Shown in pieces: positions 1 through 47,943 of a stretch of 64,000 bases of DNA. This DNA is from Euglena gracilis (lineage: Eukaryota > Euglenida > Euglenophyceae > Euglenales). The notes under the pieces are model-generated. The model was given only the letters and a program-made list of their open reading frames with translations. It ran no database searches and was not told the origin of the DNA. The DNA is taken from the NCBI GenBank assembly GCA_039621445.1, contig CP154954.1, forward strand, positions 68,638,670 to 68,702,669, given 5' to 3'. The translations under genes and the position numbers were made by a program. The stretch's first letter is position 1; each line of letters opens with the position of its first letter.

Positions 1-110
1 GCGTGCTGTGTTGCTGTGTGCTGTGCTGTGTTTTGCTGTGTTGTGTTGTGTGGTGTGTGCTGTGTGGTGTTTGTTGCTGTGTCATGTTGTGTTGTGTTGT
101 TTTACCAGAC
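1..110. repeat. Degenerate TG-rich simple repeat at window edge
   Basis: The first ~110 bases are a degenerate run of TGTGCTGTGT and TGTTGTGT words. All frames are Cys/Val/Leu-rich nonsense, so I treat this as simple repeat and not coding. Between it and the exon at 411 there is GC-moderate sequence where I see no supported gene. Confidence 0.8.
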
Positions 111-410
111 CCCGTTGGAGGGAGGTGCCTGCCTACAGCAGGACACACAATCCCTCAGGATGGGTTTGGCCCCCACTGGGACCCGGATGTGCAAAATGCC
201 CTCTTCCTGCCTGGCCACAGCACCCACCACAGGGCGGCATTCCTGAAAAAGGAGCCTGCGTTCCACGCACGTACGCATGCCAACAGCGGTCCACGGCTTC
301 GAAGGACGTGGCTTGCGTGCAACGGCCTGCTGCGGCTAGGAATGTGGACAACAACAAGCAAACTGCGCTGGGTGGAATATTTCTGCACAAAGAATCGGAT
401 GGCTATAAAC

Positions 411-37829
<37,419 letters not shown>

Positions 37830-37915
37830 TGGGGAGAGCCCCCTGTGGGAGGCTGGCTGCGGATGGGGTGGGCGAGGGAGACCAGGTCAGAGAGGGCCGT
37901 TCCTGGACTGACATG

Positions 37916-38062
37916 TCCACAAATAACAAAAACACACAAAAAACACACAAAAAAAACACAAAAAAAACACAAAAAAAAACAAACAACACAAAAAAAACAC
38001 AAAAAACACAAACACACAAGAACACAGAAAAAACACAGAGAAGAAACACAAACGTTAAAAAA
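37916..38062. repeat. ACACAAAAAAAC simple repeat
   Basis: About 145 bases of AACACAAAAAAAACAC words. Non-coding, just upstream of the gene 1 start. Confidence 0.95.
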
Positions 38063-38196
38063 GAAATTGTGTCTTGTTCCCCTCCCCCAGACGCACTGTG
38101 CATCCCACTGCCCCCCAACACGGCATCCAGCAGGGGGTCATTTGATCAGGGCTATGTTTATCCAAAAGCAAAAGGACAGTTCACACGGCTCTGTTT

Positions 38197-38425
38197 GGTC
38201 GCAGCCCCAGTGATACCAAATTCCCAAAAAAAAAAAAAAAGTGAGCAAATGCTATGAAAAAAAAGAAAAAGGCCGCCTCTTCTTTTTGAAGGAAAAAAAT
38301 GGGGGCTAAAAAAGATTGCAGCTTTGGCCTGAATTTTTTGTCACACCCTTGAAAAAAAGGTTTTCCAGTCCAGCCTTTGGCTGGGTCAAAATCTGACCCA
38401 CCCCACCCCCCTCCAGGGAGGGGGT
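38197..38425. repeat. 210-bp direct repeat, copy 2
   Basis: Second copy of the 37340-37565 sequence, same orientation, with a slightly different A tract and GCTTTGGCCTGA in place of GCTGATTGCAG. Confidence 0.85.
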
Positions 38426-39396
38426 GTGGGATCCTGGCCTCAACGCACCCACCCACTCTCGAAACCCCACCCCCACCCACCCACATCCCTGGGGGTGGGG
38501 GTCACACAGGTGTTAAGTGAACTTTCTCTGGAGCAGATACCTTGTACTGTTCTTTTTTTTCTTCAAAAATGGGTGTTGTTGGTCCATGCAAAGGCTTCAT
38601 CTAGGTCTGTGTTGTTGGTAAAAGTTATGCAAATTTTCATATGGATATTTTCATTTGCATACAAAAGAATGCATTTTTTTTCATACTCTCCAAAATAGAT
38701 TCATAGTCTTCAAAAATTAGGCAAATTTTCATACATCCCACCGAAATTGTTCTTCTGGCATTAAAAAAAAAAAACGATCCCACCCCACTTGATGCTGGCC
38801 TGTTCAGGAGTGTGATACTTCCTTGCCCCTGGCTGTAGTCACCATTCTCATCATTCTCTTTCCTGGAAGTCCCAATACCTCGGGACCCGCAGTTAATAGA
38901 AATCATTATCAGTGAGACATTTCACGCAATAATGGCACAGAAAAAGAACTTCCCCAACACATGGAATTGCAGAAAGGTGGCAAAACCCCTTGTCATTCTT
39001 GAAGACACGCAAAGGGCAATGCATCCAGAAGAGGGCTCGAATCAGTTCATACCGGAATTCCAGCAAATTACTGGACCGCAATGCCGCTTTCGCTTGGGGT
39101 TAGGCACACGCACACACACGCAGAGGGGGGGGGGGGTAGGATGGGAGCAGTGAGGACTCCAGAATCCAGCAGCAGAGCTGCGCAGATCAGAGCCATCAAT
39201 GTGGATGTGGTGGAAACAGGGTTCGATAACAGGTGGGCGGCGGGCTGCCCTCCAGTCAAAGGATGGGCGGGCCCCACGTAAACAGTGGTGCGGCCAAAGC
39301 GATCTATTATTTCATTTGAACATTTTAAAAAAAAATTAAAAAAAATTAAATTTTTTAACCTTTTAATTTTAATAAAATTAAAAAACTGAAATTCTT

Positions 39397-39545
39397 TATT
39401 CCCCAAAATCAGCACAAAAATGCACTTTCTGGGCAAAAAAATGGCAAATTGCATCAATTTGACTCAATTTAAAAAAGTATTGGGCAATTTGACTTTTTTT
39501 TGCCCAGAAAGTGCATTTTTGTGCTGATTTTGGAGAATAAAAAAT
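39397..39545. repeat. Inverted repeat around AATCAGCACAAAAATGCACT
   Basis: Left arm TTCCCCAAAATCAGCACAAA then AATGCACTTTCTGGGC (39397-39437); right arm GCCCAGAAAGTGCATTTTTG then TGCTGATTTTGGAG (39501-39537). Arms ~38 bp, loop ~65 bp. Foldback, non-coding. Confidence 0.8.
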
Positions 39546-40079
39546 TCCAATTTCAATTTGACATTTTTTTTGCCCAGGAAGTTGCCCAAAGTTGCCAAAT
39601 AAATGATGCAATTTGACACTTTGGGGTGGGTGTCTGGGTCCCCCCCTTGGGGGTCGCTGTCGACCCCCCTGGTGGGGTGTTGACCCCCTGCAATCAAGGC
39701 CCACATAAAGCTGTGACGCCTTCCTAACTTCAAACCCCCGATTTGGGTGGGAAACAACAACCAGCAAGGGCACGACACAGGGCAATTGTATGCGAAGCAG
39801 CCAAGGGGGATGAAGTTGTCATGTAGAACTGCGCGGGCTGGCGACCTTCGTTTCCCTGTACCACGATCGATGGCAAATTGAGCAACGTCGGGGCGGGAGG
39901 GGAATTTTGTCTCGCCATTTTTTTTGTAAAATCCTGGTTTCCTTGCTTCGTTTGTTCCTTTCGTGCTTTCTTTCTTTCTTCCGTTTGCTTTACTCCTTAA
40001 TGTGCATCGATTGATCTTCTATTTCGCTACAACGGGCTGAGAACTTTCGCATACCAAACGCTCTGCACAATATCACAAC

Positions 40080-40325
40080 CATACCATGCCCCCCACTTTA
40101 TGTCCCTCCCCCCGGGAGGCCGAAATTGGGGGGGGAGGTGCACAATGGGGGGGAGGTACACAATGGGGGGGGGAGGTAGACAATGGAGCGGGACATTTCT
40201 GCGGATGGCCGGGCGAGGTGCTTTCCTCATGGGAGTAGGTGCATGAGCCCCCCCCCATTGTGTACCTCCCCCCCAGGGGGTACACAATGGGGGGGTACAT
40301 AATGGGGGGGGGGCATGGTAGCTGT
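40080..40325. repeat. Foldback of TACACAATGGGGG units
   Basis: Repeated GAGGTACACAATGGGGGG on one side and CCCCCCCATTGTGTACCTCC on the other. One strand is almost purely purine-rich in the arms. Confidence 0.7.
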
Positions 40326-40655
40326 GTTCTTGCGTGTTCAATTGTGTTTCAGATGGTGTTCTTGGTCATTTGGTTTTAATGTGGCTTATATGGGTGGGCA
40401 ATTGACGCCCCCGGGAAATTGTCACCCCCCCCCTCCGTGCTGCCCGATTTGCCACGCGACAACTGCCTGGGGGGGTTAGGGGGGCGGGTACTAATTTTTA
40501 CAATTATTAGTAAAATTTTAATTACTGAATATTAATTATTACTGATTATTCATTACAAATAGTTTTTACTAATTCATTAATTAATTCACTGATTTTTCAG
40601 TGAAGTCATTGGGTGTGGGATCAGAGACTGCCAGACTGGACATATGTTCAGTGGG

Positions 40656-40700
40656 GAAGGAAGGAAGGAAGGAAGGAAGGAAGGAAGGAAGGAAGGAAGG
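40656..40700. repeat. (GGAA)n microsatellite
   Basis: Eleven GGAA units in a row. Confidence 0.95.
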
Positions 40701-42117
40701 AATTCAACGGCACGGGCAAAGGGTGATCAGATGGGACGGACCACCGCCCTGCAGGGGTCAGCTGCGAGGTGGATGCCGGACCCCGGGGTCACTTTGGGGG
40801 GAGGCCAAACTTACCATGCTGAACAAACAGCATGCTTCATTTGGTGGAGTCGCTGTTGGGGCGGTTGTTGCCGTTGCATGTCAACGGCCTGGTCCTGACC
40901 CACCCTCCGAGAAACTGTCTCTACACAAGCCTGCCGACTCCCCCTCCACCCAGGGGGCAGAAGGTTTGGGCCAAAAGCCAGTCAGTGTCTGTGTCTGAAA
41001 AAACCAGCCACCAAAAGTCCCCGGGGGGGGGGGGGGACTGGTTGTCTGGAACAGAGGCAGACAGGTCATCACGAGGATGCCTCAGCAAGTATGACAAGAG
41101 GTGGTCGAGGCCAATAAAAAAAAAATCTGGAAGCATTTTTGACCCCTGTGCTCAAAGATGCAAGTCAAGAAAACATGTCGCTTCTCCAACTTGACTGTTC
41201 TTTCTGCTGGCTGACTGGCTGACTGGCCAGATGGTGGGGTGGCAGGCAAACGGATAAAGACGAAAGAGGCCACGGTACTACCTGCACAGCAACGAAAAAC
41301 GTCAGGCGAGCACGAATACCCGCAAGAGTGGGGACGGATCAGGGAGAGATGAGGAGGAAGTGGAAGGAAAGGATGTCTTGGTTGAAAAAGGTAGGAGGTC
41401 GTGTGCGTTGGCCTACTGTTTTGAATTTCTTGATAAAAATTCGCAGAACACTCTTTTGGTCCTGGAAAATGTGAATGGTTGTTCAAAGCATGTTGGCGTG
41501 TTGCATAATGATAAATATGTAATAAACAATAAATCCACTGAGGAAGGTGAACTTTGAATCGTTTCCTGCTGAATATGAATAGTTTGCAACCTGCAGTGGT
41601 CCTAAAAGAATTAACAAGACGTGGCTTTCCCACATTTTGGGGCTGCATACTTTGTCGTAGCCCTCCACCTGCCCAGGGATAGAAATATTGGTAAAAAAGG
41701 GACTTTTCGCAAAAATTTCATGATGCAAAAAAAAATGTACATGCAAGACTTTGGATGAAATAATCAAAATCAAATCGCGTGACTTGAACGTTCCCCCTCC
41801 CACGTTGCTGGACCGGAAATAGTGCTGTGGAAATATTCGAGCCTGTCTGTTGTATGCACTGAATCATGGACTTCGTTTTTAATCCATGTGACGGGATGTC
41901 ACGCAGCACAAGACTGGTTTTGGGGGGGTCAAGCCTCCCCCACCTGTATGTGAGGCAATGGCCAGATTATAAAAGGCTGTGAAATGGTTTGACTCAATGC
42001 CTCGTTGCCCTGAGAGGGGTTGATTCACATGGTGTTGGCGTTTGGACGTGTAATCATACTTCTTAATAGAAAGATAAAATAATGAAATAGTAATAAAACA
42101 CTAAGATGGATTGGATG

Positions 42118-42196
42118 TATTGGTGGATGGATATACGGATGGCTGGATGGCTGGATGGCTGGATGGAGGGATGGGGGGATGGGGGGATGTATATAC
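42118..42196. repeat. (GGATGGCT)n minisatellite left of D2
   Basis: Degenerate GGATGGCT and GGATGGGG units followed by GTATATACGTTTAAACGAAT. A related block, GGATGGATGGCTGG then ATATCCGTATAAATGAAT, lies at 45215-45280 on the other side of D2. D2 therefore sits between two partial copies of one sequence. Confidence 0.75.
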
Positions 42197-43891
42197 GTTT
42201 AAACGAATCTATCTGTTTTTTCTGGATGCAGCTGCCAACATATATTCACACTTTCTTAATAGAAAGAAAAGGAATAGTAAGTACATTTGGATGCATTAGA
42301 TGCATGGACCTTAGGCGGCCTAACTCGCACTTAGCTTTGAAAGTGCATGTAAATTTGCGCCAACGCGCAAACCCAAAAAAATTTTCTGTTTTCAAACACC
42401 GTGACCTGAGACTCGTGACATCCAGAATTAGTGTCTCCCTGCACCCCCAGGGCGTGGGGACGAAACCAACGACTTGGAACTCCACGATCTATGGGCACAG
42501 CGCTCTTGGGGCCCAGTGTGCATGAACACAAAGCGCCGGGTGATGAAGCGAGGGGACTTCATTGCGCATTTGCGCCTTGGCGCAAATTTCTTACTTTTTT
42601 GTAATTTTACATGTGGGTGACCATTGCCGCACTTGCACAATGATAACAACGTATGTGTCAACATGTGTCAACATGTGGCGCAATGGGCAGGCTTATGAAG
42701 AACAGAAATTTAAGAGCCAAAGCGCAATAGAAATACAATTTTTATAATTTTTCCATTGGCGTGGGTGTTGCGCCGAAGTGCAATGTAACTGCTTGAAACT
42801 TATCTCACAACGGAGAGAGAGAGAACGGCCCTGGTAGAGTATGAACACCAGAGAGGATAGAGCACAAAATGTAGGACAATGGGGCCTCTCGGCAGTCACG
42901 TTGTCTTAAAATTGGTCAACATTGCGCATGGGCGCAACACCCACGCTGCTTTTACAGCTTTAAAATTGTACTTTTATTGCGCTTTGGCGCAACGCTACTC
43001 TTAAATTTTCATTTTGCATAAGCCTGCCCATTGCGCTTTGGCGCAATGGGCACCAATTTTTAATTTTTTATTTTTATCACTGCGGGTGGTCCTGGCAGCA
43101 GCAGTCCTGGAAGCATCTCATCACCAGAGCGGACAGAGCTAAGGTGGAGGGAAATTTTGCCTGGGACAAGAAGCTAACCCCCTGGTGTGTGAAAGCAACC
43201 ACCAACTTCTTCATATCTTCATTCATTCATTCATATCATATCAGATGTGTCTTGTCCTAGGCGTTGTGAGCCCAACTGCCAGTGCCGGAGGTTCCTCCCA
43301 CTTGCTTCGCAGTTAAGCATGCCTGAGGGGCCCTTCTTTTTGGTCGACTTGTGAAAGTCGGAAAATTTCTGTTTGGAAAAGAAAAGGTACCACATGAACC
43401 CTGGGAATCACTGCCAAGGAAACAGTTTCAGGGTGTTTTAAAGAAGTTTGTCATCCCCCTTTTTCTCGCCCAGGATTTGAAGCACACAACCTTAAGGATA
43501 AGCGAATGGAATTGAGAAATTGAAAGGGTCCATCAACAACGGCGGAGAAGGGAAGACATGCTGACACACCTCTTTACGGTACTTTGCAACCCACCAGACA
43601 GCCACATGACACCGGGCAGATGGAGGGCATTGTTCAGCCGAAAAAGGTCTTTCTGTCAACATCCCAAAAAAACCCCACTTTGTGCACTGAGTGCAAGGTC
43701 ACTCAGGCTCCACAGCCTACTGCCCACGATTTGTCTTATTGTAACAGCCACTTCCTCCCCAGCGCCTGAATAGTTCAAAAGCACCAACCAAGCTTCTGGC
43801 ATAGCAGCGCTTAAACTCCCCTCATCATTCTCCTCTATCGCCCACCTTCTCACACACCACGAACACATTCAAATGCATCTGCCATTTGAAA

Positions 43892-44364
43892 GGACATTGC
43901 GCTTAAGCGCAAACAGCTTTACCTTGCGCTTAAGCGCAATGAATTTTAATTGCGCTTCGGCGCAATGTATAACAGAAGCCCCTGAGTTTATGGGAGTCCC
44001 TATGATGTGTTACGGTGTGCCAGGGGCCCCACTCTGCACGACCAGAGTGAGGACCTGGAGAGGAAATACATTGCGCCGAAGCGCAATACCTCAGACAAAA
44101 AAATGAGAAGTGCAAACACGCTGGCATGCAATCTGAATGAACAAGAGATGCATTATGTAGGCATGTCCTTTGCGCTTCGGCGCAATGTATTTCCTCACCA
44201 GGTCCTCACTCTGGTCGTGCACAGAGGGGCCCCTGACACACCGTAACACGTCAGAGGGACTCCCATAAACTCAGGGGCTTCTGTTATACATTGCGCCTGA
44301 GCGCAATTAAAATACATTGCGCCTAAGCGCAAGGTAAAGCTGTTTGTGCTTAAGCGCAATGTCC
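43892..44364. repeat. Large inverted repeat inside D2
   Basis: Left arm 43892-44087 and right arm 44170-44364 are close reverse complements (for example GTATAACAGAAGCCCCTGAG against CTCAGGGGCTTCTGTTATAC), with an ~82-bp loop. Each arm carries four palindromes of the D2 family. It could form a cruciform, or it could be a nested foldback element. Confidence 0.85.
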
Positions 44365-44526
44365 ATAACCATTTCATTCTGTGCCTGGCAGTGTGGGGCC
44401 TGGTGTTGCACCCAAGCACCCAAGCACCCAAGGATCACAACTCTGTGACACACACACCGTTTTTTAACTTTCACGACGTGTGAGTAAACTCCACCCTCTG
44501 GACGCCTCCGGGGAACATACCCACCC

Positions 44527-44915
44527 CCCCCCTTGTCTAAGCACCGGAAAAGATGGGTAAGAACCGGGGGGTGGTGCTTAATTTGCCAAAATATGGGTAA
44601 GAACCAGGGGGTTGGTGCTTAGACAAAAGGGAAAGTTTTGACTGCAAAAAAAATCCGGCGCTTCGCGCCGAAAAGGAAAAATTGACCTTATTTTGGAGGT
44701 CAACTGTTGAACTTACACACATTTGGATGCAGAAATCAACAATACCTCACCAAATCAGGTCTCAGAAGTTGCAGAAATTTCGAAATTTTTGAGAATTTTC
44801 CCTTAAAAATGCACACAAAATAAACCTCCCCGTGACGATGACCTTTAAAAAGGTGGGTAAGAACCGGGGTGGTGGTGCTAGACAAGGGTGGTGCTTAGAC
44901 AAGGGGGGGGGGGGT
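44527..44915. repeat. TCTAAGCACCGG...GGTGCTTAGACAA repeat, copies 2 and 3
   Basis: TTGTCTAAGCACCGG, AAGATGGGTAAGAACCGGGG and GGTGGTGCTTAGACAA words recur with an internal GGCGCTTCGCGCCG palindrome. Same family as 24960-25200. Lies inside the right part of D2, so it was either present in D2 or inserted into it. Confidence 0.65.
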
Positions 44916-45284
44916 AATCAAGGCTTCAAAAACGAGGACTCACACTGGGGGTTTTGGCCCTTTTTGGGGAAAATTCACCTGTCCCAGCCTTCAAACCCAG
45001 GGTTTTGGACCTTTTTCAAAATGGTGCACAGACCGAAAGACACCAAATTTGGGCCTGTTCCCCAGGTCCCAACATCGGCAAATGATGCACACGCCACCGT
45101 GGAGGGTCTCCGCGGAACCAGAGGGTCAAAAGGGTGGGTTTCACCGCTGGTTTAAAAAACTTCGGACGTTTGCGCCAAAGCGCAAAACCTTAAGTGCGAG
45201 TTTGGCCGCCTAAGTGGATGGATGGATGGCTGGATGACTGGATGGCCAGAAGGAGGGATATCCGTATAAATGAATCCATGTTTT

Positions 45285-47850
45285 TTCCCCTGGTTACAAC
45301 TACCGAAGGCACAAGGGGTCTTTTAACTCATATCCACACACACAGGGCATCTGTTACGTGACAGGTTGACCAAAATTGGGCCCTGACAACTTCCCATCTT
45401 AGCAGGTTGGGAGTTCCGGGACCCCCAGTTTCCCAGGCAGGACCTCTGTTGTTTTGTTTCTGTCTAACCAAAAGTCCCCTCTTTTATTTCATGGATGACG
45501 GCTGGGCTTGCACAAACAGCCAAGCCCCTCACCACCTCGAAAGGGTGGGAAGAAGGTGTGAGATATTCCGCCCCCCCCCCCTGGAAATTGGCATACCTGA
45601 GAACCTGTGGTTGGACTGCCACTCCACTCTGTCATGCAAAATTCTTCATCCAGGTGGAATTTGAAAAACGACCTAACAGTGGCACAAAAGCGCCACCACC
45701 CCAAATAGAAACCAGATCACTCTTGGCATTATTCCCACATAAAGAATGAGCCGTGGCTGAAACAGCGTTGCAATATCCAGATGGAAAAGGATTCCAGAGC
45801 AGTGAAATATGCAGAACAGCATAACAGGGAAGAAATCGACCTCCCACATGACGCACATAACAATTCCCCCTGCTGCTTGGAAAGGGGGGTGCACGCCAGC
45901 AGGGGCGGAGGTACACGACACGCCCGAGACTTCTGGGCACGCCTCCGATGGAGGTCATGCGTGTCTGCCGCGACATCACAAGTGCAGTGGGCCCAGGCTG
46001 AATGTGACCGGCTCCGAGACTTTTAGGCTGACAGGGGCCTGGAATAACCTCCACCCCCTTATGTAAACACCAGAAAACATGGGTAAGAACGGGGGCTGTG
46101 CTTGGAGGTGGCACAGGCGGGTCAAAAACAGGGGCAAAAGCAATTGGCCGTTTCTGGCTTCTGGGGCCTTCGGCGGTGGAGCACCTACACGGAGAACTCG
46201 GCATTCTTGGACATACGTCTCCCAGAGGTCCATTGGGCACCTTTGGGTGCACACCCTCTGGGGCGTGGGGAGGTTGTCTAGCCTTGGATTTCAGCCTGAT
46301 TGGGGTTGGGGGGAGGATGGATTGGTGGAAGGGGCAGCGGCGACGACATCATGTGTCTCGGTCAAAAGTGTGTCGACAAAGTGTGGTTGAAGCCTGCACC
46401 AGAACAAACAACTCCCAAAGTAAGACCCCAAAAGAAATGACCCTCTTGGGAATTTTGGAAAACAAAGGGAGACCCGATCCTTATTTTCTACCCTCACCCA
46501 GGGGAAACTTCTCCAGACAAGTGGTGGGAGACACTTTCCAAGGGGGGGGGAGTGTTCAGGTCAGGGAAAACCCTTAACAGTCAGGCTTCATTTTAAGGCC
46601 CCCGGGTCTGCCCCACCCACCCAGCCTGGCGCTGTCTGTGTAGTAGTGTCAAGGTAGTACACACCAAGGTTCTTGCAGTGGCACAGGCGACACAAGAAAA
46701 GGCAATCCGGGAAGCTGGCAACCAGGGAGGGAACCCCCACCTAAGGCCGTGACACCCTCCTCATATAGAACCCTGGACAACTCCCAGCAAGAGAAAAGTG
46801 GGACTGATGGGGGCAGGACAGAGGACATTTTCCCGGAGGAGGATGCTTAGCTCGATAAAAACCCTGTTCACCCTTTATCGAAATTGTTTCATTTATTTTA
46901 TTTGTTTGTTTCATTTGTTTGTTTCCGTGGTTTTCTTATAGCTTTTTGGCGCGATTTATTGGCACGGGGATATCTTCAACACATCGCACAAGGCAGGGGA
47001 CTTCCCCCCTCCTCCACCGACAAGCTGGCTTCCGGGGCCCATTGCAAACCAACTCGGGCTTATTGAGGGTTGGCTTTCCCCTCTGACCAACTTAGCCCAT
47101 CTAGGGTTGGTATGACAGAAATTCTTTCCTGGGAGAATATATCATACCAAAAAAAAAAGAGTATGCTGAGGTCTGGGTGAAATATTTTGGGACCTTATAA
47201 TGAACTTAAAGGATTAATTTGCAACACACAAAAAACTGTGAGAATATGTCCGACATCATATCGATGTTAAACAAATTCGCGCACAATATGAATTCATATT
47301 ATATGAGCGTTGTTTTTGTTGTTTTTCGTTTATTTTGCTGCAAGCTTGCCATTGGCGCAGGTAAGATAAATGTGCTTTCACTGGGCTTTGCTGAATGATT
47401 TTTATTTATTTCTTCGTCGTTTTATTATTGCATTATCATGGTTCTTAGTAATCTTCATTTTCTTGATATTTTCTATGAGCCTTTCGATATTTAATTCCAT
47501 CCTGTGTGATGAGCCATGTCTGTGACAAATGCCGAGTTAAAAACGCGCCTTTTACATATGATTTTTTTCCCCGTCATTTTTGTTTCCTGACGTTTTTGTC
47601 CAAACTGTGCCGATTCACTGCCTTTGAGTCGTAAATTTGGGCATTGGGCAAATGCAGAATTATACAAACCTCCCAACCATTTGGAAACTTACACAGGGAC
47701 AGACTTCTTTTCCGAATTAATCGAGGGACAACCTGAGGGGAACTTTGCCAGGGTTCGATTTTGGGATGGTGTCACAGCTTCTGGAGGGGGGCTCTTGACC
47801 GCAGGAGCCCGGACCCCTCCCACCTGCCATCATCGTCGTCGTCGTCGTCG

Positions 47851-47943
<93 letters not shown>

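Larger units (their letters stand above)
38430..42095. other. Region between genes 1 and 2: no supported gene
   Basis: Mostly AT-rich. It holds an inverted repeat at 39397-39545, a poly-G/poly-C foldback around TACACAATGGGGG at 40080-40320, and (GGAA)n at 40656-40700. A minus-strand hydrophobic frame near 39150-39240 (TLMALICAALLLDSGVL) might be an exon but has no supporting homology. A minus frame near 40850-40910 is similarly uncertain. Confidence 0.5.
42352..45184. repeat. D2-specific palindrome family TTGCGCnnnGCGCAA
   Basis: Copies near 42352, 42563, 42768, 42922, 42978, 43032, 43897, 43924, 43950, 44071, 44170, 44292, 44316, 44346 and 45167, with middles such as TTA, TTC, CTT and CAA. 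I saw none outside D2 in this window. Confidence 0.8.
42310..45214. mobile_element. Element D2: 2.9-kb CTTAG-type transposon
   Basis: Termini CTTAGGCGGCCWAACTCGCA at 42310-42334 and 45190-45214, two mismatches over 25 bp. Flanking 5-bp direct repeat TGGAC/TGGAT (42305-42309 and 45215-45219), one mismatch. The interior has about fifteen TTGCGCnnnGCGCAA palindromes and a 195-bp-arm inverted repeat, but no recognised gene. Probably non-autonomous, mobilised by a relative of D1 (inference). Confidence 0.8.

Noticed and set aside
155-410. Extension of the gene 1 exon at 411 further left
   Set aside because: The frame is open but its composition becomes irregular after a good GT donor at 410, so it is likely intron read-through.
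45673-45921. Minus-strand frame with FQAAGGIVM as a gene 2 cyclase exon
   Set aside because: Only GGIVM resembles the motif; an in-frame stop lies about 30 codons upstream and the flanking residues do not fit.
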